NCBI GenBank assembly: GCA_963969395.1
Contig: OZ017796.1
Location: 47,296,243 to 47,360,242, forward strand
Direction: 5' to 3'
DNA length: 64,000 nt
Source of the DNA: Pseudoscleropodium purum
Taxonomy: Eukaryota > Streptophyta > Bryopsida > Hypnales > Brachytheciaceae
Shown: piece by piece, positions 1 to 11,490 of the stretch
Numbering within the stretch: the first letter of the stretch is position 1
How the letters are laid out: every line of letters begins with the position of its first letter
Program-made: the position numbers and the translations under genes
The notes under the pieces: model-generated
Seen by the model: only the letters and a program-made list of their open reading frames with translations
Database searches by the model: none
Told to the model about the DNA's origin: nothing

Positions 1-660
1 TTCAGACAACAATTGCTCCGGATACCTTAAACAAGCCGTCGGCATCACCGCCAGTGTGCACCAGCTTCCCATTGCCATCGAATTGACCGGAGCTGCACCA
101 CGTATCCGTGTACACAAACAGAGGCCGAATGTTGTTGGAGCCTGGCGTGAAGACAGCTGAGTGGGCAGTACAGTCATGCTTCGACGCCTGAATTCACAAG
201 CACGGGTATCACAGAGTTATTAGCCAATTCTAGCAAGGTCCGAAATTCCTTTGCAAAAGGGAAATCAATCTCTGGATTCACTTCCACATATTAAAAAAAA
301 TTCGATTCCTCGATTGATCAAAAAGCCAATCTACAGACTTTTGCATCATTCCAGAGACCAAGCCCAGACAGCAGCAGAGTGACAGATTTGCAATGGAAAC
401 TAAGTGAACTCACGCACTCGATCTGCAGGATTGTCGCGGCACACGCCCTTGTTCAAGCCGAGCTGGGAGGGACCAATGTTGGTCCGGTCCAGCAACACCA
501 CGTTTCCGTAATGCGTCACCGCGGAGTGCATGGTCGAAATGCCGGCGTTCCCCACCACTGTCTCCCAGTAGCCTTGCGCTTCTACCACTACCGCCACCGT
601 CACCAACGCCGCAGCCCAAAAAACCACTAGCTGCAAGCAATCCATCCCAACATTCATCAA
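1..660 (-). CDS. Glyoxal oxidase / galactose oxidase-like secreted protein, N-terminal part (runs off the left edge)
   Basis: Two coding exons are visible on the minus strand. Exon 1 runs from 660 (or the better-placed Met at 645) to about 418. It encodes a hydrophobic signal peptide (MDCLQLVVFWAAALVTVAVV), then QGYWETVVGNAGISTMHSAV and LLDRTNIGPSQLG. Exon 2 (187-26) encodes KHDCTAHSAVFTPGSNNIRP, then TDTWCSSGQFDGNGKLVHTG and GDADGLFK. The order 'W-NAGIS-MH-DRT-GPSQ', 'DCTAHS', 'TDTWCSSG', 'LV-TGG' is the start of plant glyoxal oxidase-like copper radical oxidases, which are apoplastic and oxidise aldehydes or alcohols to give H2O2. The exon 1 donor (GTGCGTGAG, just below 418), the exon 2 acceptor (TTCAG, 188-192) and the exon 2 donor (AAG|GTATCC at 26/25) keep the frame in phase 0. 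The catalytic Cys-Tyr region lies outside the window. Family assignment is confident; the exact substrate is not. Confidence 0.9.
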
Positions 661-3436
661 ATCAGTAAATCAGAATCTTGCAATCGCCAAAACGAGATAG
701 TTCTTCCATTCCTTCGAAAACTAGAACAATTCGACACGTTTTCACATCTAGCTGCCTGCACAGCTGCTCAAATCCTGCACGACTGAAACCCAAAGCCGCC
801 CATCTGATGGTTCAATACCTTCTTCATGTCGACCCCCATTGTCACGTCTCAGTTCCACCTGATGCTGCACTGCCTCTGACCTCGCTTCAACTTCACGCAC
901 TAACAATGAGGCTAAGCTAGCGATGGTTGCAGGTCACCTAGCTAAGCTTGCCTTGGAGGCATATCCCGGTAGAGGTGCTGTGGAGTTGGATGAGGGTGTA
1001 TGGAGGCTCATATAGTGGCAGGAGGAGCCGTGACAAGACGTGGAATGGAATAATGATCCTGCATTAGTGAGCCGTCCGCCATGCCGGTCAGTGAAAATGC
1101 GCCTGCAGCGAACGCTCGCAGACTGTACGTTCCAGAGATGGGATCGGAAGCAGGGGATGAGTGCGAGCTGGTGGGTCCATAGCTGCCTGCCAACTCTCGA
1201 TCGCTACTAACTTAACTGCCTGCCTGCCTCCCTGTAAGCCAAGCGCGATCACCGTCGTGCTGCCGTGGGTTCAGCTTTTGGTGCAATTGCTACGGCACTG
1301 CCAAATTAAGTCTTGTCCTCTTGCTTTTCCGCTGCATGATTCCTCGGAATCGACGCACTGTAGACTGTTCGTTTGGGTAGTTCCACTACTCGATATGGCG
1401 CCTGGCCCGTCCCTTGAATTGCCTGCACAACATTCTCATCCGAGTTAACTCTGACCACGCTTTGTAAACTGGATCAACTGCCGATCAGTGTACTGTACTG
1501 TACAATTAGACTATTTAGCATTGTAAATGACTCAAATCCTAATCGGACACTGAACGGCAATTTCTTTAAATTGGCGGTTTTCCAATACTGTGGCACGGTA
1601 TAGAACGCGCATAAATCCATACAATGTGTAGATTTTAGACCTTCATGTACACTATACGTCACAATTTTTACCGCCCCAATCGTGCCTGTTTAACTAAATG
1701 GACTATACTGATCTCAATGTTAGAATTTATGGATTCATTCACGTTCACTCTTTGCTATGACTAATTCAATTAACCATCTTGTGATTGAAAGAGTTTAGAT
1801 GGAGGCGAATATATTATACCTCCAGAATACATCAGTGAAGAAATAATAACTTTTGTTAAGTGTTCGTCAAAACTAACCAAACTTGGACACAAAACATGTT
1901 CCATACTTTAATTAGGGGTTAGATTCTGCGGCATTTTGTGAAATTTAGCTCACTTTGTGTAACTTGAAATGCTTATGCCTAATCGTATGATATATGCAAG
2001 GAATGCGCGAAGATGATTTATTCAATTCAGTTCAATTCATTCGTAGCCCAGGCTGCAAATTAATTAACTGCCCCTGTGGGCAGTGGGCACACAAGCAATC
2101 CATTGCCAAGTTAACTTCGTCTGTATCTTAAAGGGAGCTCGTCGTTGACGTTGGCGATAACTTACCATGCGTAGCGACTGTCCGTCTGTCTGTCTGCCTG
2201 TCTTTACTTGCAAACCGTAGAAGCTAGCTAGCTGCCACCGGAGCCTGCCCCGGCCCTTTCCTGAGCTGCTCCCATCCACCGCGTAGACCTGGGATAGAGC
2301 TTCGAGCCTTCGATCATCTCGCGGCCAAAATGATTGCAAGGACTACTCATGATGCAACAGTAGTCCAGCTGGATTATTTCGCCTTGTTTGCTTCACTGAG
2401 CCGTCACCACTCACCACTCTAAATTCCGGCCACTTGTTGCACTGTCCTCCAATTCTCTGACAGGAAAATGAAGTCGGCCCTCCAATGCAAATTTTTCCTT
2501 CCACTGGGCCGCATATCATGACATTATTCAGCAAGAATTCAATTCAATTGGATGTGCCCTGGGATCGGATGAACTCCAGTACTGTAGCGAACTAGCTCAG
2601 CCACGGCAGGATATGGTGTCACTGGCAGTTGGTGAAAAATGCAACCAGAAGGTCAAGCCAAGAGGAGAAACCTGCATTATTTGACATGTGGGTGTAACGA
2701 ACTACAGGAGAAATTTAAAAAAAAGGGGGGGGGCTTGCAATCGGAAATACAGTATATACGGATTTCGGTTGAGAAAGCCAGAGGAGCTGTGAATTTTTGT
2801 GGATTTTATATTTGCATCATATTTTGTAAACTATTCTTCACTTTTAAACGGATGAAATCACAGAGAATTTATTTACTGAAGGAAGGAAGGTTGGTTGGTT
2901 TCTTAAAAATTACTGAAGAAAGTTTCAAAGTAGGATGATCTTGCCCAAATTTTGATGAATGCATACTGAAATCTGCATGCATACCTTATATGATGTTCTG
3001 TCTATGAGCTAGCTGCATTACGGTACTGCAGGAGAGGCCGCAAGTTACAGAGTAAACCTTGGAAAGACCAAACTAAAACCTCCGGAAATCTTCATTGGTT
3101 TGGGTGTTTTCAGTTAAAATAGTCAAGTTTTATGCAGCTATTAAGAACTCGAATGTAGACCAGTCGTGCACCACATTTCGGCACTTGGGGAATTGCCCAA
3201 TTAATGATTATTGCCTTCTAGTGTTTGGAAGCAGCTGACTAGTACAGCGGGCCGACGTGGCTTCAGTTTCAACAGAGTTAGCATATCTAAAGTGCACGTG
3301 AATGCACAGGACTAGAGTAGCATAAGCTTATTCACTTATTGAAATACTATTAATAGCAATTTTGCAAATGGCAAATATGCAGACTGACATAGTTTCACAG
3401 CTCGTACAATTGAGTGCTCTGGTTTATCTTATTTAT
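661..3436. other. Upstream flank of the oxidase gene; no gene seen
   Basis: The first 1.9 kb has higher GC than the bulk of the window, as expected for the 5' flank or promoter of the divergently placed oxidase gene at 1-660. A short GTCT/GCCT run lies near 2180-2203, and a poly-A/poly-G tract (aaaaaaaagggggggg) near 2716-2732. Open frames here are short, and none resembles a known domain. From about 2900 the sequence becomes AT-rich. Confidence 0.4.
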
Positions 3437-3667
3437 TTAGCCCTTGTGATACTAATTTACTAGTGACAATAAGCCCGAGTTTTGATAAGTTTTATCAATT
3501 TTTTTTTAATTATAATTTTTAATTGTGTGAATTGAATCAAACTAAACGTGTTATGGATCACATAGGAAATGAAAACGCAGCAATATCACTTACAGATTGA
3601 AAGATTATACGGTTTGAACCAGGGTGTGTTAAAATTGTGAACAATAGGAAAAATATGAACCTTGCAG

Positions 3668-3899
3668 AGGGCCATTAAGAATTCCTTTTCTGGCACCTTG
3701 CAATGCAAGTACAGAAAAATAAAAAAATACTTTTTTGAAAAATATATATTAAAAAAGTAAAAGAATATAAAAATCTGATGTGATGCTAATATGGCATGAG
3801 TAGTGCCACATCAACTGCATTCAATAAAAAATTAAAAAATAGTTGAATTCCTCTCTAATTGCACTTGGGGGTTCAAAACTCGTAGCCCTTCCAAGGGCT
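3668..3899 (-). repeat. Dispersed repeat inserted in P1 copy A (paired with 20033-20250)
   Basis: This block of about 230 bp is absent from the other P1 copies. Its reverse complement matches 20033-20250: both share GAGTTTTGAA(C/T)CCCC, a GATGT(A/G)GCACTACT block, CACATCAG, GGTGCCA and an AATGGCCCT end. The block starts AGGGCCATTAA and ends in a short palindrome (AGCCCTTCCAAGGGCT). I see no target duplication and cannot assign a class. Confidence 0.5.
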
Positions 3900-4066
3900 A
3901 AATTTTTTTGTAATGAGTGATTTGAAATCTTTGCAATACCTTTTTTACATGTCAAATAAAATTGAGGTCATGAAAAAAACACAAGATTAAAGGACATAAT
4001 ATGCATAAATATAATGGTGATTTAAAGCTTCTCAAAATCTACTCTACTTTTTTTAAGTGAATTTCT

Positions 4067-4371
4067 CAGGGTTGACGAATTTCAACGTCCGCCCCAAAAT
4101 AGCGTCCGTTTTCCGAATGTCCGGACGCACAGACACTAGCGGACGCAGCGTCCTGAACGCCGTCGGAAAGCGGACGGACGGGGCAGATGGCCCGAGGCGG
4201 ACGCCCAGATCGTGTGGACCAGATCAATCCGCGCGTCGATCGGACAGCTGTAATCGGGCGGACGGGGGACAGGCGGACGTTGCGTTCGCCAGACCGCGAA
4301 TGTCAATGGACGCTGCGGACACAGAGGACGCGTCCGGACGTCCTGGACGTCCGGACGTCGTGTCAACCCTG
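4067..4371 (+). mobile_element. 305-bp CpG-rich inverted-repeat element with a perfect 9-bp target duplication
   Basis: The element has perfect 10-bp termini, CAGGGTTGAC and GTCAACCCTG. It is flanked on both sides by TGAATTTCT (4058-4066 and 4372-4380). The other P1 copies show the uninterrupted target (for example 'aaatgaatttctaatgtga' near 22067), so the insertion is directly demonstrable. The interior is GC- and CpG-rich with many GTCC/GGAC and GTCCGGAC motifs, unlike the AT-rich host. A 9-bp duplication points to Mutator-like elements. The CAGGG terminus resembles hAT, which duplicates 8 bp. I leave the superfamily open. Open frames inside are by-products of the GC-rich repeats. Confidence 0.88.
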
Positions 4372-4750
4372 TGAATTTCTAATACATTTTTCCTCCCACA
4401 ATGGCCGGTGCATTTGAGGCTCATCATTTTAAAAAAGAGCCTCTACTCTCTAGCATTCAAAAATCAAGATTTAACTTCAAAGTTGAGTCAACACTAAAAT
4501 ATGGTACCTTAGGCATTTAGGGGTTAAAAGCGCATGTACATCTATATTCGCAATTTTGGATATACCCCTCACTAAAGATATATCAACCAAGAATCAAAGA
4601 CAATAATACTGTACACAAAGGTTAGATTCAATAGAAGTGTTGAAATGGAATTTCCATGTCAAATTTTGAAAGGTTCATATCACCTTGCACCAATCACAAG
4701 ATGACATGTGGCATGCTTTTACAAAACTGAGTCAATTTATGCTAAATCTA

Positions 4751-4996
4751 CAAGGTTGACAGGACGGTCGGACATCCGGGATGTCCGTACGCGGACGCTA
4801 TGTCCGCAGCGTCCGCTGACATTCGCGGACGCCGTCCACCCCGTCCGCCCTGTCCACCCCATCTGTCCCGCCCCATCCGCCCCGCCCATCCACCTTTCAA
4901 CGGCGGGAGGGACGCTGCATCCGCTGACGTCCGTGAGGATGGACGTCCGGGTTACGGACGCTATTTTGGGGCGGACGTACTGATTTGTCAACCCTG
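4751..4996 (-). mobile_element. Second copy of the GTTGAC...GTCAAC element, inverted
   Basis: The ends are CAAGGTTGAC and GTCAACCCTG. The right end, read in reverse, matches the left end of the 4067 element, including CGTCCGCCCCAAAATAGCGT, so this copy lies in opposite orientation 380 bp away. Flanks TAAATCTA and TAAATTTA match at 7 of 8 positions, giving an 8-bp (imperfect) target duplication. The interior is rich in GGACG and CCGCCC. It has no coding potential. Confidence 0.8.
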
Positions 4997-5160
4997 TAAA
5001 TTTAACACTCATGTAGGGCAATTCTTAAGCTAAAATGGCATAACCTTAAAGCTTCTCAATCTTGAGCACTTTGGATTTTGGCCAATAAAATTGGCTTCTA
5101 TTTGGTTGACATATAAATATCCTAGATCATGTTGTTTCTTCAACATACTTCCAATGTATA

Positions 5161-5452
5161 AGGTCAGTACACCTCCAATCGCACTTTGCTTAAAGCCGCC
5201 ATCATCACTCTATGTACATCTCCAAAATCACTATATAGGTATATTACAAAAATGAATAAATAACTTTAAAGCATCTACCAAGAAAAAACTTTAATCCTTC
5301 ATAATTTTGCATGCGGTATCCATGTGTGGCATTCTTTGGTGCATTGAAACCTCCTTTCACTTACCAACAAGAAAATAAATGAAAATTTGACCAATCTAAT
5401 AATAATAATTTGGTATAGTGGCTAAAAGTGTCAATTGGGAGGGTACTCACCT
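5161..5452 (+). mobile_element. Inverted-repeat element of about 290 bp (copy 1 of a pair with 7431-7716)
   Basis: It aligns along its length with 7431-7716, sharing 'catcatcac', 'gcatctacca', 'ttctttggtgc', 'gttgaaacctcct' and 'caacaagaaaat' in the same order. The ends AGGTCAGTACACC and GGTACTCACCT are inverted repeats of each other. No clear target duplication is visible. It is probably a MITE; the class is unknown. Confidence 0.6.
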
Positions 5453-7430
5453 GTTACGAAGTATCCGATTCTTTGATATTTTTCAAATGTGCACCAAAAA
5501 TATCAAATTTAGAAGATGTAAAACTTCATCTCTGGTCACAATTTGATTGCAAATATTGAATTTCACCTATCCACTAAGGTAAACACATCAATTGTCAACC
5601 ATGTCTAGTGCCCAACATGTATGTAGGGTGCAATATTTCCAACCAAGGCAAGAATAGATTTCCATCTAAATCTCAAAATGTGTTTTTTTGGTCCTTTTCA
5701 AAATTGGAGCCAACAAGATTATGACACATGTTTCAAAGTAGTGAGCAAGAAAGTAGGAAGTAGGAAGCAAGAAAGTAGTATTTGAATGATTGGAATTGAA
5801 AGAGTCTAGACATTCACTATGGGTCATGAGTACTTTCTGACTCCCAAAATTCCCAGTAATTTCAATTTCAGGAATAAAATTCTGAAAAAATTGCAATGAA
5901 TCCCCATATTTCCTATCTTCCTACATGGGGAAAATTTTCACCGCCTCGTACTGCTCCCAATCTGCTGCAAAATTGCTTCAATGATCGGCTCCTGGTGCGT
6001 TTCCCTTCCAGATTTTCCAGATTTTGAACCCTAGTAACTATTGAGATGTCAACCCAACGCAGTCTAAAATACACGAACATCCGTTGCAGGGGACGGAGCT
6101 TGTACTCGTATTGCCACTGCGTCCTTACGTACAAAACGCAGTCTGCTGCGCAATACCAGTACCTCGAACCTTTCGGTGACAAGACCTGCAATTTCAGTGT
6201 ATATGTATTGGCCGACATTCAGAACCTTGGTGCTGACGTTTCCGTTTCCAGAGGATTCCAGTTCTAGAGTTGGCTAGAATCAAGAGCTTTTTATTAGCGG
6301 CACTTGAATTTGACGTCACCATTTCCGTTTTTTCGATCGCTCCTTCCACCACCGCACCGATAAGTGTAACACAACGAAATTGACGTCGTCAATCGTTTTT
6401 CACCGGAAGATTCCTGGAGCCTGCTGCAACACGGTTGACTGGAGTTATTAGAAACCCCAATTGACCGATGGTTGGAGTGTTTGACTTGGTCGATCTGTTG
6501 TGTGACTTGTGAGTCCACGTTGCCGTTTGTGGGCCGAGTCCACTCGATCATAGCCATGATGGCGTGGCTGAAACTGCAGCTGAACTACACAGTCTCGTGT
6601 GTACGTACGTACGGGCTTTCCACTGTTCTGGTGGCGGATAGTGGTTTGTGCTCTTTCTGGCAGTTTGCACTTTCAATTGGGGTCCTAGCTCACTCATATG
6701 AGCCAACTGATTGAAGCTGCCCCCTCGCACATGAAAATGGAAGCTGGAGCAAAAGCAGCAGAATGGACTGTTCACAATGAGAAACTTGGGGGGGCGTTGT
6801 ACAGTACGTACGGGAACACTGGATGGATGGAAGGAAAGGCCCGAAGCGAAGGGAAGGGCCGAAGGGAAGGGAAGGGGAGTTTAGGCACTCAACCTGGTGT
6901 CTGACAAGGAAATTGCAGTGGCGGATGATGCTAATCAAATTTTCAAAATTTTGTCAATTTTCTTAATCAGTTGAAGACAAAAAGGCGTCATTTTCACATA
7001 ATTATATATTTGTCTTCGGATCGGGTCAGTCTCGGGGAACTGAAGAGGAAATTGGATAATAACTCTGCTTTTGTCAGTCAAGATTGCAGTTAAATGCAGG
7101 TGATATATGTAGGTGATTTCACCGTGTATGCCGTGTAGTAAATCACCGTGCAACCAATTTTCAGTCTCTTACAACTTAGTTTCGTGTTTCAAAACCTGTA
7201 AGAGGCAGTCTTCCAGTTTAACTTGTTTGTTGAATTTTTTACTCTCGGGAACAATCACCGTCTAGTTGAATACTGTTATGCAAGTTTATCGGATTGATTT
7301 AGACTGCCAACTCTGTGAACTTAAGTGACACGAAGCTCAAAAACTAGGACTTGTAGAATAGATTTACGTTCCTGTGAGACATGCAATCGTTTGGGTGAAA
7401 GTGCCAATGTTGTGATATTCCACCAATTTA
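5453..7430. other. Gene-free stretch, partly GC-richer
   Basis: The segment 5890-6900 has near-genic base composition. Several open frames overlap on both strands but none exceeds 101 codons, and none shows a domain, convincing splice sites or similarity I recognise. A purine-rich imperfect repeat of GAAGGGAAGG type lies at about 6825-6882. It could be an old gene relic or a regulatory region; I cannot say which. Confidence 0.3.
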
Positions 7431-7716
7431 AGGTGGGTACACCCAAAATCACACACCCTGCCTAAGAACCGTCATCATCACCCTGTCTACATTTCCAAAA
7501 CCAATATGTAGGTATGTTGAAGAAACGATTTTAGAGCATCTACCAAAACAAACTTCCACTCTTCATAACTTTTGCATACAATATCCATATGTTGCGTTCT
7601 TTGGTGCGTTGAAACCTCCTTTTCACTTGCCAACAAGAAAATCGATGAAAATTTGAGTAGTCCAATAATAGTAACTAGGCACAGTAGCAAAAAGTGTCGG
7701 TTCTGGGTACCCACCT
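7431..7716 (+). mobile_element. Inverted-repeat element of about 286 bp (copy 2)
   Basis: The termini AGGTGGGTAC and GTACCCACCT are perfect 10-bp inverted repeats, cleaner than in copy 1 at 5161. The interior aligns with copy 1 from end to end. Copies with this arrangement, 2.3 kb apart in the same orientation, fit a non-autonomous DNA transposon family. No transposase is present. Confidence 0.68.
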
Positions 7717-8631
7717 CAACTGATGAAATTGACGTTCCGAGGAAGCGCATCCATCCATCCATCTTGCAGACTCAGCATGCCACGTCCCCTGCGACCCCTA
7801 TCTCGACAACAACTACCGGTCGGCAACCAAATTTGGTGACAAGGATGAAGTACAAACATAAGACAGACCGCCACAGTTGCGTAGCCAATGGCGAAGTTCA
7901 TTCTGTGTCTTCATTTTGTCTGGAAAACCCAATCATTCTCTTTTATTAGGGATGGTTTCTCTCTCTCAGTCTCTCTCTTTCTTCCTAGCTAGCCGTGGCA
8001 GAGACAGCTTTTGAAATTGAAGCCCCACACACATAACTTATCTTACAGGCGGGGTCACTTACGCACTCCTTGTCATTGCTTGCATATCACTGCTTGAGCA
8101 GATTCACTGGCACTGGGAGCTTTGGTAGACATTTAAAAAACAAGCGCTTTTGTTTGTTTTTTGTTTTTTCTTCCGTGTAATACAGATACGGATCGGAGAT
8201 TTCCTTGCTGCTTGAATCAAATGAGTGCCTGCCTGCCTGCCTGCCTACCTCCCCCCAGCTAGTCCCGAAGTCAAAGAACAATCACATGCATTTGCATCGA
8301 CAACTAGCTCGCTCAGGAAGCCGCCACCAGCAACAATTTGGGTGCATATGGACCGTGTTTCTTGTTCAGAACTCAAAGGAGGGATACACTCCACATGAGA
8401 TACACATGGGAACGGAACTCAACCTCTTCCGTTGTCCGTCTCGTCGCCATTATGTTCATGAAGAGTTGTTGAAGACTCATATTATTATCAACTGTCAATT
8501 GAATACCGAAGTTCAAACAGGTGGCAAGGCTTGGAACATGCATGGCTTTGAATTGCCGGGGGAGAACGGAAGTCTGAATGGGAGGGAGACGCAAGGTTGC
8601 ATTCGTGTATAAAGGGTCTATTCATAGTATC
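7717..8631. other. Gene-free stretch with a TGCC microsatellite
   Basis: The composition is moderately GC. A (TGCC)n run is at 8226-8246 and a CT-rich tract near 7960-7985. A 135-codon open frame starting at 8205 covers the microsatellite and shows no recognisable domain. I do not call a gene. Confidence 0.3.
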
Positions 8632-9477
8632 TTAGCCCGTAAATGCTCAAAGACCTTTTGAGAGTTTTGGAATTTGCTTTAAGGCAAAATTTTTAAAACG
8701 GATATTTCATTAAAATGGAGGTATTCTACAAACTTGACACTTTTAGGTTCAAAACATGCAATCTAAACTGTATACATGTCCTAGATTTCAAGGTTTCAAG
8801 GTCTCAAATCTATACTAGTCTTAGAAAATTAATGGAAAAATGGCAGAAAAATGGCACCATTTTAAGTTTTTAACAAAATATCTGTTAAAGTCAAAGTTTT
8901 GATAAGTCTTACTATACCCATTTTTAAATGTAATTATATAATTGTAAACTAAATGTGTCATGAATCACTTAGGACATGAAAATACAAATATAGTATTGCA
9001 TATGGATTGAAAGATTATAATATATGAACTTGAAGAGGTTAAAGGGAATTAAAGTCTTAGAATCCTCTTACATGTCAAATCTAAAATTCAATTCATGACA
9101 AAAATATAAAGTTGGATGACATAACGTGTATAAACACAATCAATTTTCAATTTTGCAAAATCTAATCTAAATTTATTTTTTGAAAAGAATTTTCATTGTG
9201 ATTTTCCACCAAGATTTCGTGTCTTTGAGGAAATTAAATGAGGCTCATCTCTAAGAGACCTTTATATACTAAAAATCATGATTCACCCTTATAGAAAATC
9301 TTTGATAGAAAAATTTACATATATTTTCCAATATTAAACTTTTGGTGCTAAAACAAGACTTTTAACACATATTCATCCAAAAAAGGAAATATTATAAATT
9401 ATAATTTGATAAAATTGTATTTAACATCAAAGTTTTGTTGACAGCAAAATGTGGTGCTTTAGGCCTTTTAAGGATTA
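8632..9477 (+). mobile_element. TTAA-ended (piggyBac-like) element, P1 family copy B, decayed
   Basis: It follows the P1 order: 'gttttgataag' (compare copy A), 'gattgaaagattataa', 'catgtcaaatcta', 'ttggtgctaaaac', 'gacttttaa' and 'ggtgctttaggcc'. Both ends have decayed: TTAGCCCGTAAATGCTCAAA on the left and CTTTTAAGGATTA on the right, compared with TTAACCCCTAAATGCC and its inverse in better copies. It carries an insert at about 8700-8870. Confidence 0.6.
8700..8870 (+). mobile_element. Degenerate ATGGCAAATTTC-family element inside P1 copy B
   Basis: The left edge (TTTCATTAAAATGGAGGTAT) matches the left terminus of the element at 10435-10745 (TTTCATTAAAATGGCGGTAT). The right edge (aatggcaccatttta) corresponds loosely to that element's right terminus. 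The block is missing from P1 copies at 21707 and 25434, which supports an insertion. Confidence 0.5.
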
Positions 9478-9879
9478 TTGTTGAATATGAAGAGTTGAAA
9501 TTGTTAGCATGTGAAGTTTGTATATATAAAACCAATACAATATACCTTTACCACTATTACATCCAACCTTTAAAGTTTTATGACTATTTTAAGATAAACA
9601 ACTCCAAAATTTAAGACATTGCAATAGGTCTTTATGAGAAATTGAGAATATTTAGAAGAAATTTTTAAAAACTTCAACCACATAGATTGCTAGATATTAG
9701 AATTTTGAGAAGTAGAAAAAAAACTTTAAGAATTTGAGATTTTGTATATAAAATGAAAAACTAAATCCAATAATTAAAATTTCAAGAAGGTGCCGTGATG
9801 TCTTATAAGAAAAAACTCTTTGTAACTTTCATAAATTCAAATGGAATGAATAAAAGTTTTCAATGGAAATATACAATAA

Positions 9880-9937
<58 letters not shown>

Positions 9938-10374
9938 AAATAAAATAAGTGTATATTTATATATAGAAATTTTTATATAGAATACCTATGGTATATAAAT
10001 AAACATATGTGTATGTAAGTGGTGAGTAGAAAGTAAATGATGAAGTCTTTTAATTTATGTAGATTATCAGGTATTGTGGCTTAAGCTTTCAAAAATGATC
10101 CCACTGGTTAATAAATATCAAACTAGTTTGTTTCACATTATAGTAGCCCCATAACCTAATTTTATTATAAATTTAATTAAGAAAAAAAATTATATGGAAC
10201 ATTATATATCTTAAAGTGAGTAATATTTGATGGTCTCTCAAATTTTGCAAGAAAACAAAAAAAATACATTTTCTCTTAACAAATTTATAAAGGTGCAATG
10301 AAAATTTATAATAGTAAACTCATTCATTATTTTTTTTTATTACAAGAATAATAATGAGATACATTGTTATTGTG
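9478..10374. other. AT-rich stretch with TA/TATG microsatellite and a P3-like fragment
   Basis: A (TA)n tract followed by (TATG)n occupies about 9884-9937. The segment around 9600-9710, read in reverse, matches part of the 42601-43508 element (shared GCAATCTATGTGGT). It is therefore probably a fragment of that family. No gene is apparent. Confidence 0.45.
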
Positions 10375-11490
10375 TTAACCCCTAACGACCATTGTCCTTT
10401 CAAGGGACAAATTAGAATTTGATTAAGTACCTACATGGCAAATTTCATTAAAATGGCGGTATTCCATATGTCATTTTCACACCTTGACATTTAGGACAAG
10501 TATACATTATTAACATCTAGATCAATTTCATATTTCACAAATCTAAAACTAACATAGATATCAAGCCGAGTAGTTTGAAAAATCTAGAATTGGTATAGAT
10601 TTTAGATATCTAGAAGATATGTGAATTTCAAAAATCTTGTACTAGTATAGATTCTAGTACAATAAAAATAGTTTAAAATGTACAGTTTGAGCTACTAAAA
10701 GTACCAAAATTATCGGAATACCACCATTTTAATGAAATTGGCCATCTATAGTCTTGATTTTTGTCATGATTTTTTGCAACGTTCTTGTAAGAAGAAAAAT
10801 TGATTAGATTTTTGGAAATATATATATTTTTTAAATTGGTATTTAGGAATAAAAATTATGTCCAAATAAGCTCAAAACAGGGGGACTGGATAACAGAAAA
10901 AATTCAAAATCTGAATCTTTTTTTAAATTCTTATCTCATAGATTATATTTTTGTCTATATGGAAAGCTTTGATTCATTTCATTTGGATAAGTGATGTGAA
11001 AGTTATGGATAATCTTGGTTTTTGCAATTTGAGTATCTTTCAAAAAAAATAACTTATAGGAATCATTTCTATTGCACTTTTTAAGATTTAAAAAAAAATT
11101 CCACGTGGTTTAATTTCCTTACTTGAACAATCTCAACATTAGAATTTGTGCACTTTAATTCCATCTTAGAGATATCAATAATTTAGAATTTCCTTCTATC
11201 TTGTACCTAAATCTACTAAACAATTTTTTTAAGAATGAAAATTAAGTTTTTTTTAATCTCTTTTTCCTAGACTTTCAACTCAATTCTCCACCATAAAGAT
11301 TTAAACTTCAAAACTATATAACTATGCAAAAATTTAAGTTAAGAAGGTTCAAAGTCAAAAGTCTAGTCTCACAGTGTGCAAAAAAAACTTATTTTCTTTC
11401 TTTTTAATAGAAATACCTTATAATCTATGTGGTCAAAATTTTTGAAATTTACTCCACATTTTCATACTAGTTAGGTGTAAGATTATCCAC
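10375..11490 (+). mobile_element. TTAA-ended (piggyBac-like) element, P3 family, right end lost
   Basis: It begins TTAACCCCTAACGACC. From about 10820 it aligns with the intact P3 copy at 42601-43508: shared 'tttgattcatt(t/c)cattt', '(a/c)gtggttta', 'caattccatcttaga', 'aagttaagaa(g)' with 'ttcaaagtcaaa', and 'atctatgtggtc'. Homology fades near 11490 and no GGG-TTAA end is found, so the right end is missing or eroded. The left part is interrupted by the 10435-10745 insert. Confidence 0.55.
10435..10745 (+). mobile_element. ATGGCAAATTTC-ended inverted-repeat element, 311 bp
   Basis: The left end ATGGCAAATTTCATTAAAAT and the right end ATTTTAATGAAATTGGCCAT are near-perfect inverted repeats, extending into GGTATTCC/GGAATACC for about 30 bp in total. 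Flanking bases are CTAC and CTAT, an imperfect 3-4 bp duplication. The interior has several weak palindromic 'ctagattttagatatctag' type stretches. The same termini occur at 40244-40373, where an empty paralogous site exists. Confidence 0.78.

Larger units (their letters stand above)
3437..4527 (+). mobile_element. TTAA-ended (piggyBac-like) non-autonomous element, P1 family copy A, with two nested inserts
   Basis: This stretch aligns by eye with the cleaner P1 copies at 21707-22355 and 25434-27767. Shared blocks include 'gttttatcaatttttt', 'atcacata/tgg', 'gatttgaa(a/g)tctttcaa', 'taaaggacataat', 'cttctcaaaatctactctac' and 'aaaatcaagattt'. The right end reads CCTTAGGCATTTAGGGG then TTAA (4524-4527), the inverse of the left end of the 25434 copy. 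The left end is eroded (TTAGCCCTTG at 3437). The copy is interrupted by a repeat at 3668-3899 and by a 305-bp inverted-repeat element at 4067-4371. It carries no coding capacity. Confidence 0.7.

Noticed and set aside
4136..4427. Overlapping 67-105 codon frames on both strands
   Set aside because: They lie inside a GC-rich inverted-repeat element full of GGAC/GTCC motifs; frames on both strands are open because of composition.
3437..4527. CCCTAAA/TTTAGGG words at element ends as interstitial plant telomere repeats
   Set aside because: They occur once per end, always next to TTAA and in inverted orientation at the other end of the same repeat. They are transposon termini, not telomeric arrays.
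9884..9937. TA/TATG tract as a functional element
   Set aside because: It is a simple microsatellite; similar tracts occur at 29.7, 53.15, 57.9, 60.0 and 62.5 kb.
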